Origin: Hyphomicrobiales bacterium
Lineage (GTDB): Bacteria; Pseudomonadota; Alphaproteobacteria; Rhizobiales; Devosiaceae
Reading direction: 5' to 3'
NCBI GenBank assembly: GCA_027066315.1
Contig: JAMONZ010000035.1
Span: 1-45,453, forward strand
Length of the DNA stretch: 45,453 nt
In this document: piece after piece, positions 1 through 8,614 of the stretch
Position numbering within the stretch: the stretch's first letter is position 1
How the letters are laid out: each line of letters begins with the position of its first letter
Notes under the pieces: generated by a model
Seen by the model: the letters and a program-made list of their open reading frames with translations, nothing else
Databases searched by the model: none
Told to the model about the DNA's origin: nothing
Position numbers and translations under genes: made by a program

Positions 1-465
1 GCGAGAACCACCTACTTTATTTAAAATTACCCCAGCAATATTCACTTCATAATCAAATGCTTGATAGCCTGCCAATAGTGGCGCAATTCCCCTTGTCATT
101 CCATTTGCATCAATCACTAAAATAACTGGTATGTTTAATAGTTTTGCAAGCTGGGCATTTGAATCTGAGCCATCAAGTTTTACCCCGTCATAAAGTCCTT
201 TATTGCCTTCAACCAATGAGATTTTGGCATAATCTCTTTTTTGAGCAAAAAGAGTGATTATTTCAACTTCGCTCATGCCATTAAAATCTAGATTATAACA
301 AGAGTTACCGCTAGCCGCACTAAGCCACATTGGATCAATATAATCTGGCCCTTTTTTAAAAGTTTGAACGCTCAATCCACTAGAGTGCAAACTGGCCGCT
401 AATCCAGTTGAAACAACAGTTTTACCCGATGATTTATGGGCTGCCGCAATCATAAAACTAGCCAT
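1..465 (-). CDS. dsrN: DsrN, cobyrinic acid a,c-diamide synthase-like amidase (partial, C-terminus beyond window)
   Basis: Only the first 155 codons are present; the frame runs open off the left edge. The N-terminus reads MASFMIAAAHKSSGKT, a P-loop of the CobB/CbiA dethiobiotin-synthetase-like ATPase fold, followed by KKGPDYIDPMWL and a VEGNKGLYDG segment, all typical of cobyrinate a,c-diamide synthases. In the family this domain activates a carboxylate with ATP for glutamine-dependent amidation. In dsr operons the homologue DsrN is thought to amidate the siroheme of sulfite reductase, which fits its place 10 bp after the preceding minus-strand gene at the end of this operon. A role in cobalamin synthesis is possible but no cobalamin genes are visible. 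Chosen start is the ATG at 465. Confidence 0.85.
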   Translation of the reverse strand, partial: MASFMIAAAHKSSGKTVVSTGLAASLHSSGLSVQTFKKGPDYIDPMWLSAASGNSCYNLDFNGMSEVEIITLFAQKRDYAKISLVEGNKGLYDGVKLDGSDSNAQLAKLLNIPVILVIDANGMTRGIAPLLAGYQAFDYEVNIAGVILNKVGGSR

Positions 466-475
466 TTAAATCACC

Positions 476-1489
476 TTAATTTGTCTTATTGGGTAAAAAA
501 TCTTTATTTCGATTTTGCCACATATCATTTGCTAGTGCTTGGGCGGCAGAAATATCATGCGCCCTGCCCATTGCTTTTAGCGCAATTGCCAATGTCCCAA
601 TTGTTGCAGCATGACCATATTCATTCTCACTTTCGCCACGCCACAGAGTAATCATATTATCAACATTCATTTCTTCATCAATAGGTTGAAAACCATCACC
701 TAATAACACGGGCCATGTTTCTTTACTGAACTCGTTATTACCCTTGGTCGAATGAACCAGAGTTGGCTTGTTCGGGCGACGTTCAATCTCGCCACCCTCA
801 CCTCTAAACACCGCCATAAATGGCTGGTCAAGCAAGATTGCTGCACCCGTATGAATTTCCATAAAACCTCGATGAAAAATTCCCTGCATCATAACTGGCG
901 CATTAAATGGGTTTAACATTCTTGCAAAACTATGCACTGGCGAGCGCAAACCTAAAATAGGACGCATATCTATAAGTTCACGCAATTTAGGGCTTAAAAC
1001 CTCAAGCGGCACATAGGTAAAGCTATTTTGTTCAATTTGCTTGGCCGCATTTTCAAGGTTTTTTGCGATAGGAACACCAAGCTGTTCTAATACTTGTTCA
1101 GTATAAATCCGCCCGCTAGTATGACCGCTTGTACCGTGCATAAAAACTTTCAGGCCATTTTGAGCAAGCAATAAAGCCGAGAGAATAAACCAAGGCAATT
1201 GCCGTTTTTTACCAGCATAGCTTGACCAATCAATATCGACTTTTGGGATTTTTTTTGGGATTTTGATTACGCTTCGTGCGCCTAGGGTAAATCCTGCAAT
1301 TTCTTTTGCATTTTCTTCTTTTAAACGCATTAACATAAGAAATGCGCCTATTTGCTCGGGCAATGTCTCATCACGCAAAATCATGCTCATTGCTTCTTGC
1401 GATTCTTCAAGTGTGAATGAACGAGTTTTGGTTTTTCCACGTGCTAAAATTGCAATATATTTTGCAAATGGGTGCAATTCTTGTTCCAT
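476..1489 (-). CDS. TrpD2/YbiB-like glycosyltransferase-family protein within the dsr operon
   Basis: A 337-residue protein with the two-domain fold of anthranilate phosphoribosyltransferase relatives. The N-terminal helical domain has the family pattern (GKTKTRSFTLEESQEAMSMI, then a segment like PEQIGAFLMLMRLKEENAKEIAGF), and the middle has HGTSGHTSGRIYTEQVLEQLG. Regions such as DMRPILGLRSPVHSFARMLNP match the YbiB/TrpD2 subgroup rather than true TrpD. YbiB-type proteins bind nucleic acid in Escherichia coli; the function here is unknown. It lies 35 bp after dsrP and 10 bp before dsrN on the same strand, so it is probably co-transcribed with sulfur oxidation genes. No other tryptophan genes are nearby, which argues against TrpD. 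Confidence 0.75.
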   Translation of the reverse strand: MEQELHPFAKYIAILARGKTKTRSFTLEESQEAMSMILRDETLPEQIGAFLMLMRLKEENAKEIAGFTLGARSVIKIPKKIPKVDIDWSSYAGKKRQLPWFILSALLLAQNGLKVFMHGTSGHTSGRIYTEQVLEQLGVPIAKNLENAAKQIEQNSFTYVPLEVLSPKLRELIDMRPILGLRSPVHSFARMLNPFNAPVMMQGIFHRGFMEIHTGAAILLDQPFMAVFRGEGGEIERRPNKPTLVHSTKGNNEFSKETWPVLLGDGFQPIDEEMNVDNMITLWRGESENEYGHAATIGTLAIALKAMGRAHDISAAQALANDMWQNRNKDFLPNKTN

Positions 1490-1524
1490 ATAACTCCTAA
1501 AAGATGGCTATTTTATACTTGTGC

Positions 1525-2730
1525 CTAGACTTGAGTAATATCTACATTGTCATCTGAAAGGTTAACTGGCAAGATGCGTAAAATTTTCATTCCTATAATT
1601 GTAATAGCGAGTGCAAGCGCAACGCCGCCAAGTCCCAATATAAGCTCAAGATATGACGGGCTATATTGATTGATTACTCCATCTGAAAAACTACTAGAAA
1701 CGTCATAGCCGGGGAAAATTTCTAGCGGATACGCCTGCCCTGCAATAATGATAACATAAAGCTGCACTAGGCCACCTAAAACAACTAATAATGCGGCTAA
1801 AACAACCAAGCCTTTTTTAACGTCTAATTTGGGGTGAAAAAGCAAAGTTAGGGGAACTATGCCGCCAAAGAAAACCTGACCAAGCCAAAATAGCCAAGTA
1901 TAAATTCCACCTTCAAGTAAAATAAAACGCTCAAATCCATTATGCTCGGCAACATATAGATTACTTAAATGCTGAACCGCTGTAAAATATAACACAACTG
2001 CAACAAACAATCCAAGTAACCTTGCCTGACGAGTGCGAAGCTCAACTGCATAACGACGGTTAGTCATTGTGCATGTGCCAATCATTACTAACATGAACAT
2101 TGCCAGACCAAAAGAGAAAGACATAGCTATAAACATTGGAGCCATGATAGCTGCATCATAACCCTGACGAGCAACTAGCCAGCCAAAAATTGAACCCGTG
2201 CCCGTAGTTAATGCCAAACGCCACAAAAAGGCAGTAATGCCAGCGGCTTTAAGCGCAAAACTATGCACACCTCGTGCCATTTGTGCGTAAAGGTAAATTG
2301 CTACAATGACTAAAAAGCCAGTATAGAGCAGTATATTCCAAGCAAAAATTGACTTAAAATTATATTTTACCATAGCGATAATCAAACGATCGACCCGACC
2401 AAGGTCAAGTACCAAAACCGCCAAACCTCCCATTAGCAAAGCCATAGCTAAAAGCGAAGAAAGCCTTGCGGTTGGTTTATATGCCTGTTTACCAAAGACT
2501 GAACCGATTGAAGAAACATTTAATGCACCCGATGCAGCAACGATAAGGAAAATTGCAAAAACATGCGGCAAACCCCAGACAATTTGATTATTCATGCCAG
2601 TAACAATATGGCCGTGATGCTCGATATATAAAACCGTAAGTGCCGCTGCCCCTACAAACCCGACTAAAATTGCCAATAATGACCAAAGTTTTGGGGTCGA
2701 TCTTAATTCTGAATATTTAATACGTTCCAT
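1525..2730 (-). CDS. dsrP: DsrP, NrfD-family integral membrane subunit of DsrMKJOP
   Basis: A 401-residue, very hydrophobic protein with about ten predicted membrane helices and no visible cofactor-binding cysteine cluster, as expected of the NrfD/PsrC family. DsrP is the quinone-interacting membrane subunit that pairs with the periplasmic iron-sulfur protein DsrO and haem protein DsrJ. Context is decisive: the gene lies 11 bp downstream of dsrO in an ordered dsrMKLJOP run. The N-terminus MERIKYSELRSTPKLW precedes the first helix, without a cleavable signal. The length matches the family. Electron flow direction (quinone reduction or oxidation) is not deducible from sequence. Confidence 0.93.
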   Translation of the reverse strand: MERIKYSELRSTPKLWSLLAILVGFVGAAALTVLYIEHHGHIVTGMNNQIVWGLPHVFAIFLIVAASGALNVSSIGSVFGKQAYKPTARLSSLLAMALLMGGLAVLVLDLGRVDRLIIAMVKYNFKSIFAWNILLYTGFLVIVAIYLYAQMARGVHSFALKAAGITAFLWRLALTTGTGSIFGWLVARQGYDAAIMAPMFIAMSFSFGLAMFMLVMIGTCTMTNRRYAVELRTRQARLLGLFVAVVLYFTAVQHLSNLYVAEHNGFERFILLEGGIYTWLFWLGQVFFGGIVPLTLLFHPKLDVKKGLVVLAALLVVLGGLVQLYVIIIAGQAYPLEIFPGYDVSSSFSDGVINQYSPSYLELILGLGGVALALAITIIGMKILRILPVNLSDDNVDITQV

Positions 2731-2741
2731 AAAATTCCCCC

Positions 2742-3479
2742 TTAAATATTAAGATAGCGGACGCCAAGATTTAGGCGAAGGTCATCTCGAAGTTCTACAC
2801 TTGGATAATTTGTTAATGCCAAAGAAATATCGCTGCTTGGGTCATTCAAATCACCAAAAATCATTGCATTGTTACCCGTTGCAGAACAAGCCGTAACACA
2901 AGCAGTTGTACCTTCACCTTTATCGAGTTTATGCACACACATATTGCAGCCCTCAACCGTGCCTTTGCCTCTTGGCGAGCTTGTTTTTTGCCCTTTGACC
3001 TTTTCATGCACAAAAGAGCGAGCTTTAAACGGACATGCCATCATACAATATCTACAACCTATGCAAATATGTCTATCAACTAATACAATTCCATCTGCTC
3101 GTTTAAATGATGCTCCAGTTGGACAAACATCTACACAGGGAGGTTTTTCGCAATGTTGGCACATAAGCGGAAGGGTGTTTTCATGCCCTGTGTTTTTATC
3201 TTTTAGGGTGATTTTTCTAATCCATTGAGGATCGGTTGGCAGGCCGTTATCTTCCCAACCATGCTCATTTGAGCAAGCAGAAATACAGGCCGAGCAATCT
3301 GAGGGGCATTTATTGGCATCAATTAGCAAGCCCCAACGCACATTTGGATTTGCTCCTGCTGCAACACCCTGCCCCATTGCCATTAAAGTTACGCCTGATG
3401 CAAGCGTGACACTTGCCAATGCTGCACCAGATTTTAAAAAATCACGACGATGAATATTTGCGCCTTTTTCTTTTGTCAT
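2742..3479 (-). CDS. dsrO: DsrO, Tat-exported periplasmic [4Fe-4S] ferredoxin subunit
   Basis: A 245-residue protein with a twin-arginine signal at residues 11-16 (RRDFLK) and a hydrophobic stretch to about residue 41, so it should be exported folded by Tat. Mature-protein cysteine groups are CPSDCSACISAC (from residue 58), CQHCEKPPCVDVCPTG, CIGCRYCMMACP and a final CNMC...C...C group, enough for the multiple [4Fe-4S] clusters of the DsrO/HmcB family. It transfers electrons between DsrJ and DsrP. The ATG overlaps the dsrJ stop codon (ATGA), showing translational coupling, and dsrP follows 11 bp later. Confidence 0.95.
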   Translation of the reverse strand: MTKEKGANIHRRDFLKSGAALASVTLASGVTLMAMGQGVAAGANPNVRWGLLIDANKCPSDCSACISACSNEHGWEDNGLPTDPQWIRKITLKDKNTGHENTLPLMCQHCEKPPCVDVCPTGASFKRADGIVLVDRHICIGCRYCMMACPFKARSFVHEKVKGQKTSSPRGKGTVEGCNMCVHKLDKGEGTTACVTACSATGNNAMIFGDLNDPSSDISLALTNYPSVELRDDLRLNLGVRYLNI

Positions 3480-3916
3480 TTTGCAGTCTCCTCAAGATAG
3501 GCCATAACCGCATTGAGTGATCCATTTGCATCTGGGTGTTTAAAAGAAGTTTTTAAACCCTCTTCTGGCACAGAGTTATGACATGAGAAACAATCTAATT
3601 TAACTGCTGCAAAGTCATGACAAACTCGGCAAAAATGTTCTTCACTCTCAATAGTAACAGGTTTGCTATCAGTACCTTTCACCACATGGCATGAGATACA
3701 TTGAGCTAGAGAATTATCAACATCTCTTATACCTTCTCTCATTGTCATATCACGCTCGTGCCGAAGCATATCCATGTGATTGATGCGCATAAATTCATTG
3801 CCCTGTGGGTGTTCATTACCTGTTGCTTTTGGGATATTGGGAAATAGACTTTGCGCCAACACAGCGGTTGAGAAAAAAGCAAAAATCATCAATACCAAAA
3901 TCAACAGTTTTTTCAT
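3476..3916 (-). CDS. dsrJ: DsrJ, periplasmic triheme cytochrome c (146 aa)
   Basis: The start at 3916 (MKKLLILVLMIFAFF) gives a signal/anchor sequence followed by the mature domain; a longer open frame to 3994 lies inside dsrL and is not used. Three haem c motifs are visible: CISCH (73-77), CRVCH (96-100) and CFSCH (109-113). The family segment NEFMRINHMDML with its histidines precedes them. DsrJ belongs to the membrane complex DsrMKJOP. All six cysteines lie in haem motifs; the extra cysteine proposed as a haem ligand in Allochromatium vinosum DsrJ is absent (see findings). One base separates dsrL and dsrJ, and the stop overlaps the dsrO start. Confidence 0.93.
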   Translation of the reverse strand: MKKLLILVLMIFAFFSTAVLAQSLFPNIPKATGNEHPQGNEFMRINHMDMLRHERDMTMREGIRDVDNSLAQCISCHVVKGTDSKPVTIESEEHFCRVCHDFAAVKLDCFSCHNSVPEEGLKTSFKHPDANGSLNAVMAYLEETAK

Positions 3917-3917
3917 T

Positions 3918-5867
3918 TTAGCCCCCAAGTCCCATATTGATATAGCCAGTTGGGCAAACATCAGCACAGACATGACAGCCAATGCATTTATCATAATCTG
4001 TCACTACATATCGACCAACAGTTCTATCGGATTTTTTCACCCGTGAAACTGCATCTTGTGGGCAGAAAATCACGCAGTTATCGCACTCAAAACACATGCC
4101 ACATGACATGCAACGCTCGCCTTCTTTTTGTGCCTGCTCTTCTGTATAGGCAATGATACGTTCTTCAAAATTACCAAGAACATTATCACCTTCAATTCGC
4201 ACTTCATCACGCACCTCACGAGGCACATAGGGAAAATGAGCAAGGAATAAATCTTTATGCTTGATAATTTGTGAATCGGATCGATCATCATAATTATGAA
4301 CCGCAAAACTGCTTACATCAGTTCCACGAGTTGACTGGTGATTATATTCTGTCTTTTCTTTGCCACGTTGCTTTAACTCATCAAGCAAATCAAAATTATA
4401 CACATCAATTTTTGGACGCTTTTCAATGTCGCCATCGTCTAAAAAGTCAGTGATTGTTTGTGCTGCTATGCGGCCATGACCAATTGCTGTTGTTAAAAGA
4501 TGTGGCTTAATAATATCACCACCAGCAAAATGTTTTTCTTTTCCTTTAATTTGATAACTAGCTTCTGTTGCAATAAAGCCCTTGCCTGCATCAAATTCTT
4601 CAACTCCTGCAAAATCACCATATTGGCCAATTGCTGAAATTATAATGTCACACTCAACAGTAAATTCAGTCCCCTCACGTGGGATTGGGGTCATGCCTTT
4701 CATATCGCATTCGCACATTTTTAGTGCAGTCGCAAGGCCGTTCTCGTCCTTGATGATTTCAAGCGGCATAACACCACCCTTGATATCAACACCTTCACGT
4801 TTTGCATCTTCTCGCTCATGCTCAGAGGCTGTCATCTTTTCAAGTGGGAAAAGCGAAGTAAGCGTTGCTTTTACACCTTCACGATTTAATGCACTTGCTG
4901 CATCGCCTGCGGTGAAGTTAATTTTATCAACATCAGGTTTGTCAGTTTTTGCTTCACTTGAAACATGCCCCAAACGACGAGCAACAGAGGCAACGTCAAT
5001 TGAGGTATCACCACCACCAACAACAATAACTCTAAGCTCGGTATCAACCATATAGCCCTTATTAAAAGCGTCTAAAAACTCAATGCCGTTAATGCAGTTT
5101 TTAGTTCCTTCCCAGCCATCAAGTGGCAATGGACGGCCATTTTGCGCACCTAAAGCCCAAAAAATTGCATCATAATCATCTTCAAGTTGTTTTATTGAAA
5201 TATCTTTACCAACCCTAGTATTTAGGTGAATTTCAACACCCATATCAATGATACGGCCAATTTCTTTATCTAGCATATCACGAGGGGTGCGATAGCCTGG
5301 AATGCCATAGAGCATCATGCCGCCAAGTTTTTCATTGGCTTCAAATAAGGTTACGCTATGCCCAAGTTTTCGCAAGAAGAAAGCCGCTGAAAGACCCGCA
5401 GGTCCACCGCCAATTATGGCAATTTTGCGGCCAGTATCAACACTTGCGGCTTCATGCTTTAAGCCGTTTTCATTTGCCCAATCGCCCACATATTGCTCAA
5501 CACCATTGATGCCGACATAATCATCTACCTCATTACGGTTGCAGCCCTCTTCACATGGAGCTGGGCATACTCTACCCATGGTTGCAGGAAATGGATTGGC
5601 TTGTGCCATACGCTCAAACGCATATTCTTGCCATGCCATGCCTGCAACAGGTGACTTATCCATACCTCGAGCAATTGCCAACCAGCCACGAATTTCATGA
5701 CCCGATGGGCAAGAACCCTGACAGGGCGGAGTTTTATTTATATAGGTTGGGCATTTATACGATTTATCTTGTGTGAAGATTTTCTCTTCTAAATCCCAAT
5801 CATTAGGTGTTTCACCGTCTTCATAACGCCTAAAAGTGCGTTTTTGATTTGGAGTAAGATCGTTCAT
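3918..5867 (-). CDS. dsrL: DsrL, iron-sulfur flavoprotein NAD(P)H:acceptor oxidoreductase
   Basis: A 649-residue protein related to the glutamate synthase small subunit. Near the N-terminus are cysteine groups CPTYINKTPPCQGSC (39-53) and CPAPCEEGC (101-109). An FAD-binding IIGGGPAGLSAA lies near 151-162 and a second dinucleotide fold VIVVGGGDTSIDVA near 285-300, probably for NAD(P)H. Two C-terminal ferredoxin clusters follow, CMSCGMCFECDNCVIFCP and CIGCHVCADVCP. DsrL is essential for sulfur oxidation in Allochromatium and is regarded as the electron acceptor of rDsrAB, passing electrons to NAD(P)+. Its presence is a marker of the oxidative pathway. The gene abuts dsrK with no gap. Confidence 0.95.
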   Translation of the reverse strand: MNDLTPNQKRTFRRYEDGETPNDWDLEEKIFTQDKSYKCPTYINKTPPCQGSCPSGHEIRGWLAIARGMDKSPVAGMAWQEYAFERMAQANPFPATMGRVCPAPCEEGCNRNEVDDYVGINGVEQYVGDWANENGLKHEAASVDTGRKIAIIGGGPAGLSAAFFLRKLGHSVTLFEANEKLGGMMLYGIPGYRTPRDMLDKEIGRIIDMGVEIHLNTRVGKDISIKQLEDDYDAIFWALGAQNGRPLPLDGWEGTKNCINGIEFLDAFNKGYMVDTELRVIVVGGGDTSIDVASVARRLGHVSSEAKTDKPDVDKINFTAGDAASALNREGVKATLTSLFPLEKMTASEHEREDAKREGVDIKGGVMPLEIIKDENGLATALKMCECDMKGMTPIPREGTEFTVECDIIISAIGQYGDFAGVEEFDAGKGFIATEASYQIKGKEKHFAGGDIIKPHLLTTAIGHGRIAAQTITDFLDDGDIEKRPKIDVYNFDLLDELKQRGKEKTEYNHQSTRGTDVSSFAVHNYDDRSDSQIIKHKDLFLAHFPYVPREVRDEVRIEGDNVLGNFEERIIAYTEEQAQKEGERCMSCGMCFECDNCVIFCPQDAVSRVKKSDRTVGRYVVTDYDKCIGCHVCADVCPTGYINMGLGG

Positions 5868-7436
5868 TTATTTTGCCTCCGCTTTAGCTTCTTGCACCGC
5901 TTGAGCGGCTTTTTGTTTTTCTTCTTCTAAAACCTGATCGTCAAGTATTATGGCGTTTGAAACTAATTGATGGACTGAAAGAATATTGTCCATTTCATAG
6001 CCAAATTTTGGCATCACTTTTGAGAATTGGGTTTTACAAATTGCACAAATTGCCGCCATGTGGGTTACGCCATGATCTTCTGTAACTTGCTGAAGAGCAG
6101 TCATACGAGGGCTTGCGCCTTTTGTGCGTAAATCCATCAATTCATCAGTTAGCAAACCACCGCCACCACCACAACAAAGTGTGCTTTCTTTAATCGTATC
6201 ACGATCCATATCGAAATAATGATTACAACATGCTTTTAAGACATCACGAGGAAGTTCAAACTGCCCACCGGGGAAATCACCCATACGTGAGCCACGTGCT
6301 ACATTACAGCTATCATGGAAGGTAACTCTAAATTCGTCATTTTTTGACTTGTCAAATTTAAGTTCGCCTTTTTGAATTAAATCATGCGTAAATTCCATAA
6401 TATGTTGAGGAATTGGGTAGTTTTGGTCTAAAAAATCAAATGGTCCAGCTAGCGTATTTAAAAAGCTATAAGCCACCCGCCACGCATGACCGCATTCGCC
6501 AAAAACTATTCGCTTTACGCCAAGGTCTTTCGCCGCTTTACGCACCCTTAAACTCAGCTCGCGCATATTCTCATACGAGCCAATAAACATGCCAAAATTG
6601 GCAGCTTCTGAGGCATACGAGCTTATTGTCCAGCTAACACCTGCTTGGTGAAATACTTTTGCATATCCCAAAAGGCCATCAATATGCGGCTCGGCAAAAA
6701 AGTCAGCACTAGGGGTAATAAGTAAAATATCAGCCCCTTTTTCATCGAGCGGAAGGCGAACTTTTACGCCTGTTTCGTCCTCGAGATCTTCTTCAAGATC
6801 TTCAAGCGTTGCTCTGAGAGCTTTTGGGTTAAGGCCAAGATTATTGCCAATAGTTTTTGCTTTAGCAATAATCTCATTGCAATATTTTTGCCCTTTGCCA
6901 ACGCTATCTAAAATTTCACGAGCTGCCATTGAAATTTCTGCAGTATCAATTCCATAAGGGCAGAAAACCGAACATCTACGGCATTGCGAACATTGGTGAT
7001 AATAAGTGTACCATTCGTTTAAAACTTCTTCAGTTAGGTCTCGCGCGCCAACTAACCACGGAAAATACTTACCTGCAAATGTGAAATAGCGGCGATAAAC
7101 TGAGCGCAATAAATCTTGGCGTGCAACGGGCATGTTTTTAGGATCACCAGAGCCTAGGAAATAGTGGCATTTATCGGTGCAAGCACCGCATTTAACGCAA
7201 ATATCAAGATAGACTTGAAAAGCACGGTTTTTCTTGCCCAATTCACCAATTTTGGCAATTGCTACCTCTTTCCAATTATCAATTAACTCAGGCGGAAAAC
7301 CAAGGTCGGTATTATGTTTTGGGTGAGCGGCAAAAGTTTGGCTATCCGCCATTGCACCACAAGCCAATTTTGGTATTTCTAGTGGATCACCAACATATTT
7401 GGGATTTTTTTTGTTTGAAATATCAAGTTCAACCAT
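5868..7436 (-). CDS. dsrK: DsrK, cytoplasmic HdrD-like iron-sulfur subunit
   Basis: A 522-residue protein. Two [4Fe-4S] ferredoxin sites lie at C80/C83/C86/C90 and C149/C152/C155/C159. Two CCG-type cysteine-rich parts follow, with C377 in HDSCNVARG, CCGGGGG at 421-427 and C464/C467 in CAICKTQF, as in heterodisulfide reductase HdrD. DsrK is the proposed site where DsrC trisulfide or disulfide is processed. An Ala/Glu/Lys-rich tail from about residue 500 has no recognised role. The ATG overlaps the dsrM stop codon by one base (TAATG), and dsrL follows immediately, so dsrM, dsrK and dsrL are translationally coupled. Confidence 0.95.
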   Translation of the reverse strand: MVELDISNKKNPKYVGDPLEIPKLACGAMADSQTFAAHPKHNTDLGFPPELIDNWKEVAIAKIGELGKKNRAFQVYLDICVKCGACTDKCHYFLGSGDPKNMPVARQDLLRSVYRRYFTFAGKYFPWLVGARDLTEEVLNEWYTYYHQCSQCRRCSVFCPYGIDTAEISMAAREILDSVGKGQKYCNEIIAKAKTIGNNLGLNPKALRATLEDLEEDLEDETGVKVRLPLDEKGADILLITPSADFFAEPHIDGLLGYAKVFHQAGVSWTISSYASEAANFGMFIGSYENMRELSLRVRKAAKDLGVKRIVFGECGHAWRVAYSFLNTLAGPFDFLDQNYPIPQHIMEFTHDLIQKGELKFDKSKNDEFRVTFHDSCNVARGSRMGDFPGGQFELPRDVLKACCNHYFDMDRDTIKESTLCCGGGGGLLTDELMDLRTKGASPRMTALQQVTEDHGVTHMAAICAICKTQFSKVMPKFGYEMDNILSVHQLVSNAIILDDQVLEEEKQKAAQAVQEAKAEAK

Positions 7437-8170
7437 TATCTATCTTCCCCCTCTTCTAGCTTTTTTGCCCAAGGAGCAATATGGCGTTTGGTGCGAGAAT
7501 CATCGACCTGATTACGGGTTGGACTAAAGAAAATACCAACACCATGCAGTAATTTTGAAATTGGGAAAATAATCATTAAAAGCGCAACAAGTGCAAGATG
7601 AATTAAGAGAGCAGGATGAGTTGGCAAATCACCAATTTGGAAGCGCATAAGCCCAAGCATATAAATTTTTACAGCAATAATATCAGTGTGCGAAACAAAT
7701 TTCATCGCCAGACCTGAAGCACCAATACCTATTAATAATAATAACATTAAATAATCAGATGGGCTAGAGATATAACGAATACGCTCAACCAAAAACCGCC
7801 GTGCTAACAAAGCTGAAAGCGCAAAAACCATTGCAAATCCTGCATAAATTCCAAATGGCTGAATTAGCTTAACCCACCACCAAACATCGCTTTGAAAATA
7901 GCGAAGGTGGCGTAATAATACGACAAGTAAAGCTACATGAAAAATATATCCAAATAGCCAAATCCATTTATTTGATTTGAACAGACTTTCAAAAAATGCA
8001 ACTTCTCGAAATAGACGAAACCCAACGCCAGCCTTTGTTAATGGAGCTGGCATAGTCGGGATTTTCAAAGGAGCAGGAGTTGTTGCATAACGCCATATTT
8101 TCATCCCCAACCCAACAACGAGCAGGATACTAGCAACATAAAAAAGTAACGCATAAACGATAGAAATCAC
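7436..8170 (-). CDS. dsrM: DsrM, membrane cytochrome b subunit
   Basis: A 244-residue integral membrane protein with about five hydrophobic helices, related to nitrate reductase gamma subunits and HdrE. Histidines in GYIFHVALLVVLLRHLRYF and in LLIHLALVAL sit within helices and are candidate haem b ligands. It anchors DsrK and exchanges electrons with the quinone pool. The C-terminal tail (NQVDDSRTKRHIAPWAKKLEEGED) is charged and probably cytoplasmic. The gene is separated from dsrC by 82 bp containing a strong hairpin, the largest gap in the operon, which suggests that the membrane complex is expressed at a lower level than dsrC. Confidence 0.93.
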   Translation of the reverse strand: MISIVYALLFYVASILLVVGLGMKIWRYATTPAPLKIPTMPAPLTKAGVGFRLFREVAFFESLFKSNKWIWLFGYIFHVALLVVLLRHLRYFQSDVWWWVKLIQPFGIYAGFAMVFALSALLARRFLVERIRYISSPSDYLMLLLLIGIGASGLAMKFVSHTDIIAVKIYMLGLMRFQIGDLPTHPALLIHLALVALLMIIFPISKLLHGVGIFFSPTRNQVDDSRTKRHIAPWAKKLEEGEDR

Positions 8171-8221
8171 GTCAACTCCTCCCTTTGACGATTAAATTCT
8201 AAGCAACCTCTAAAATAATAG

Positions 8222-8244
8222 AACACCCCTATTTTAGGGGTGTT
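8222..8244 (-). terminator. Intra-operon hairpin between dsrC and dsrM (attenuator or mRNA-stability element)
   Basis: A perfect 9-bp stem, AACACCCCT (8222-8230) with AGGGGTGTT (8236-8244), and a 5-nt loop. On the transcribed minus strand it is followed by the moderately U-rich tail CTATTATTTTAG, so it may act as a partial terminator or a 3' stabilizer for the dsrA-dsrC part of the message. Full termination is unlikely because dsrM-dsrN have no better promoter that I can see. Confidence 0.6.
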
Positions 8245-8252
8245 TTATATAA

Positions 8253-8585
8253 TTAGACGCAACCAGTTGGTTTTGGCAGACCAGCAATTTTACAAGCCTG
8301 CTTTGCAGGGCCATATGGGAATAATTCATACATATATTTATTATTTCCAACTTCAGGGCCTAAAGATTTTTTAATAGATTTTATTAGAACACGAACCGCT
8401 GGAGCAATTTGATATTCTTCATAATAATCACGCAAGAAATTAACAACTGCCCAATGCTCGTCAGTCATTTCTACTTCTTCAGCCTTCGCAATTATGTCAG
8501 CAAGTTCTTTTGTCCATTCACTAAGGTTAGTGATATAGCCTTCTTCATCATGCTCAACACTAGTTCCATTCACATCATACGCCAT
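8253..8585 (-). CDS. dsrC: DsrC, sulfur-carrier protein with both catalytic cysteines
   Basis: A 110-residue TusE/DsrC-family protein of standard length. The conserved flexible C-terminal arm is intact: C98 and the penultimate C109 are separated by ten residues (CKIAGLPKPTGCV). Both cysteines distinguish true DsrC from TusE-like proteins with one. DsrC receives sulfur from DsrEFH, presents it to DsrAB and is recycled by DsrMK. The gene follows dsrH after 75 bp and precedes a hairpin, consistent with independent adjustment of its mRNA level. Upstream, AAAAAAAAGGAAAAT-type purine-rich sequence supplies the ribosome binding site. Confidence 0.97.
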   Translation of the reverse strand: MAYDVNGTSVEHDEEGYITNLSEWTKELADIIAKAEEVEMTDEHWAVVNFLRDYYEEYQIAPAVRVLIKSIKKSLGPEVGNNKYMYELFPYGPAKQACKIAGLPKPTGCV

Positions 8586-8614
8586 GTATTTTCCTTTTTT
8601 TTAAATTCATTTAT

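Noticed and set aside
476-1489. Assignment as anthranilate phosphoribosyltransferase TrpD.
   Set aside because: Sequence is closer to the TrpD2/YbiB group and no tryptophan genes are near; context is sulfur oxidation.
3917-3994. Upstream extension of dsrJ by 26 codons.
   Set aside because: It would lie wholly inside dsrL, adds residues before a complete signal sequence, and the start at 3916 matches DsrJ N-termini.
4582-5055. A 157-codon plus-strand frame inside dsrL.
   Set aside because: It is a shadow of the conserved dsrL flavoprotein frame, with no ribosome site or recognisable sequence.
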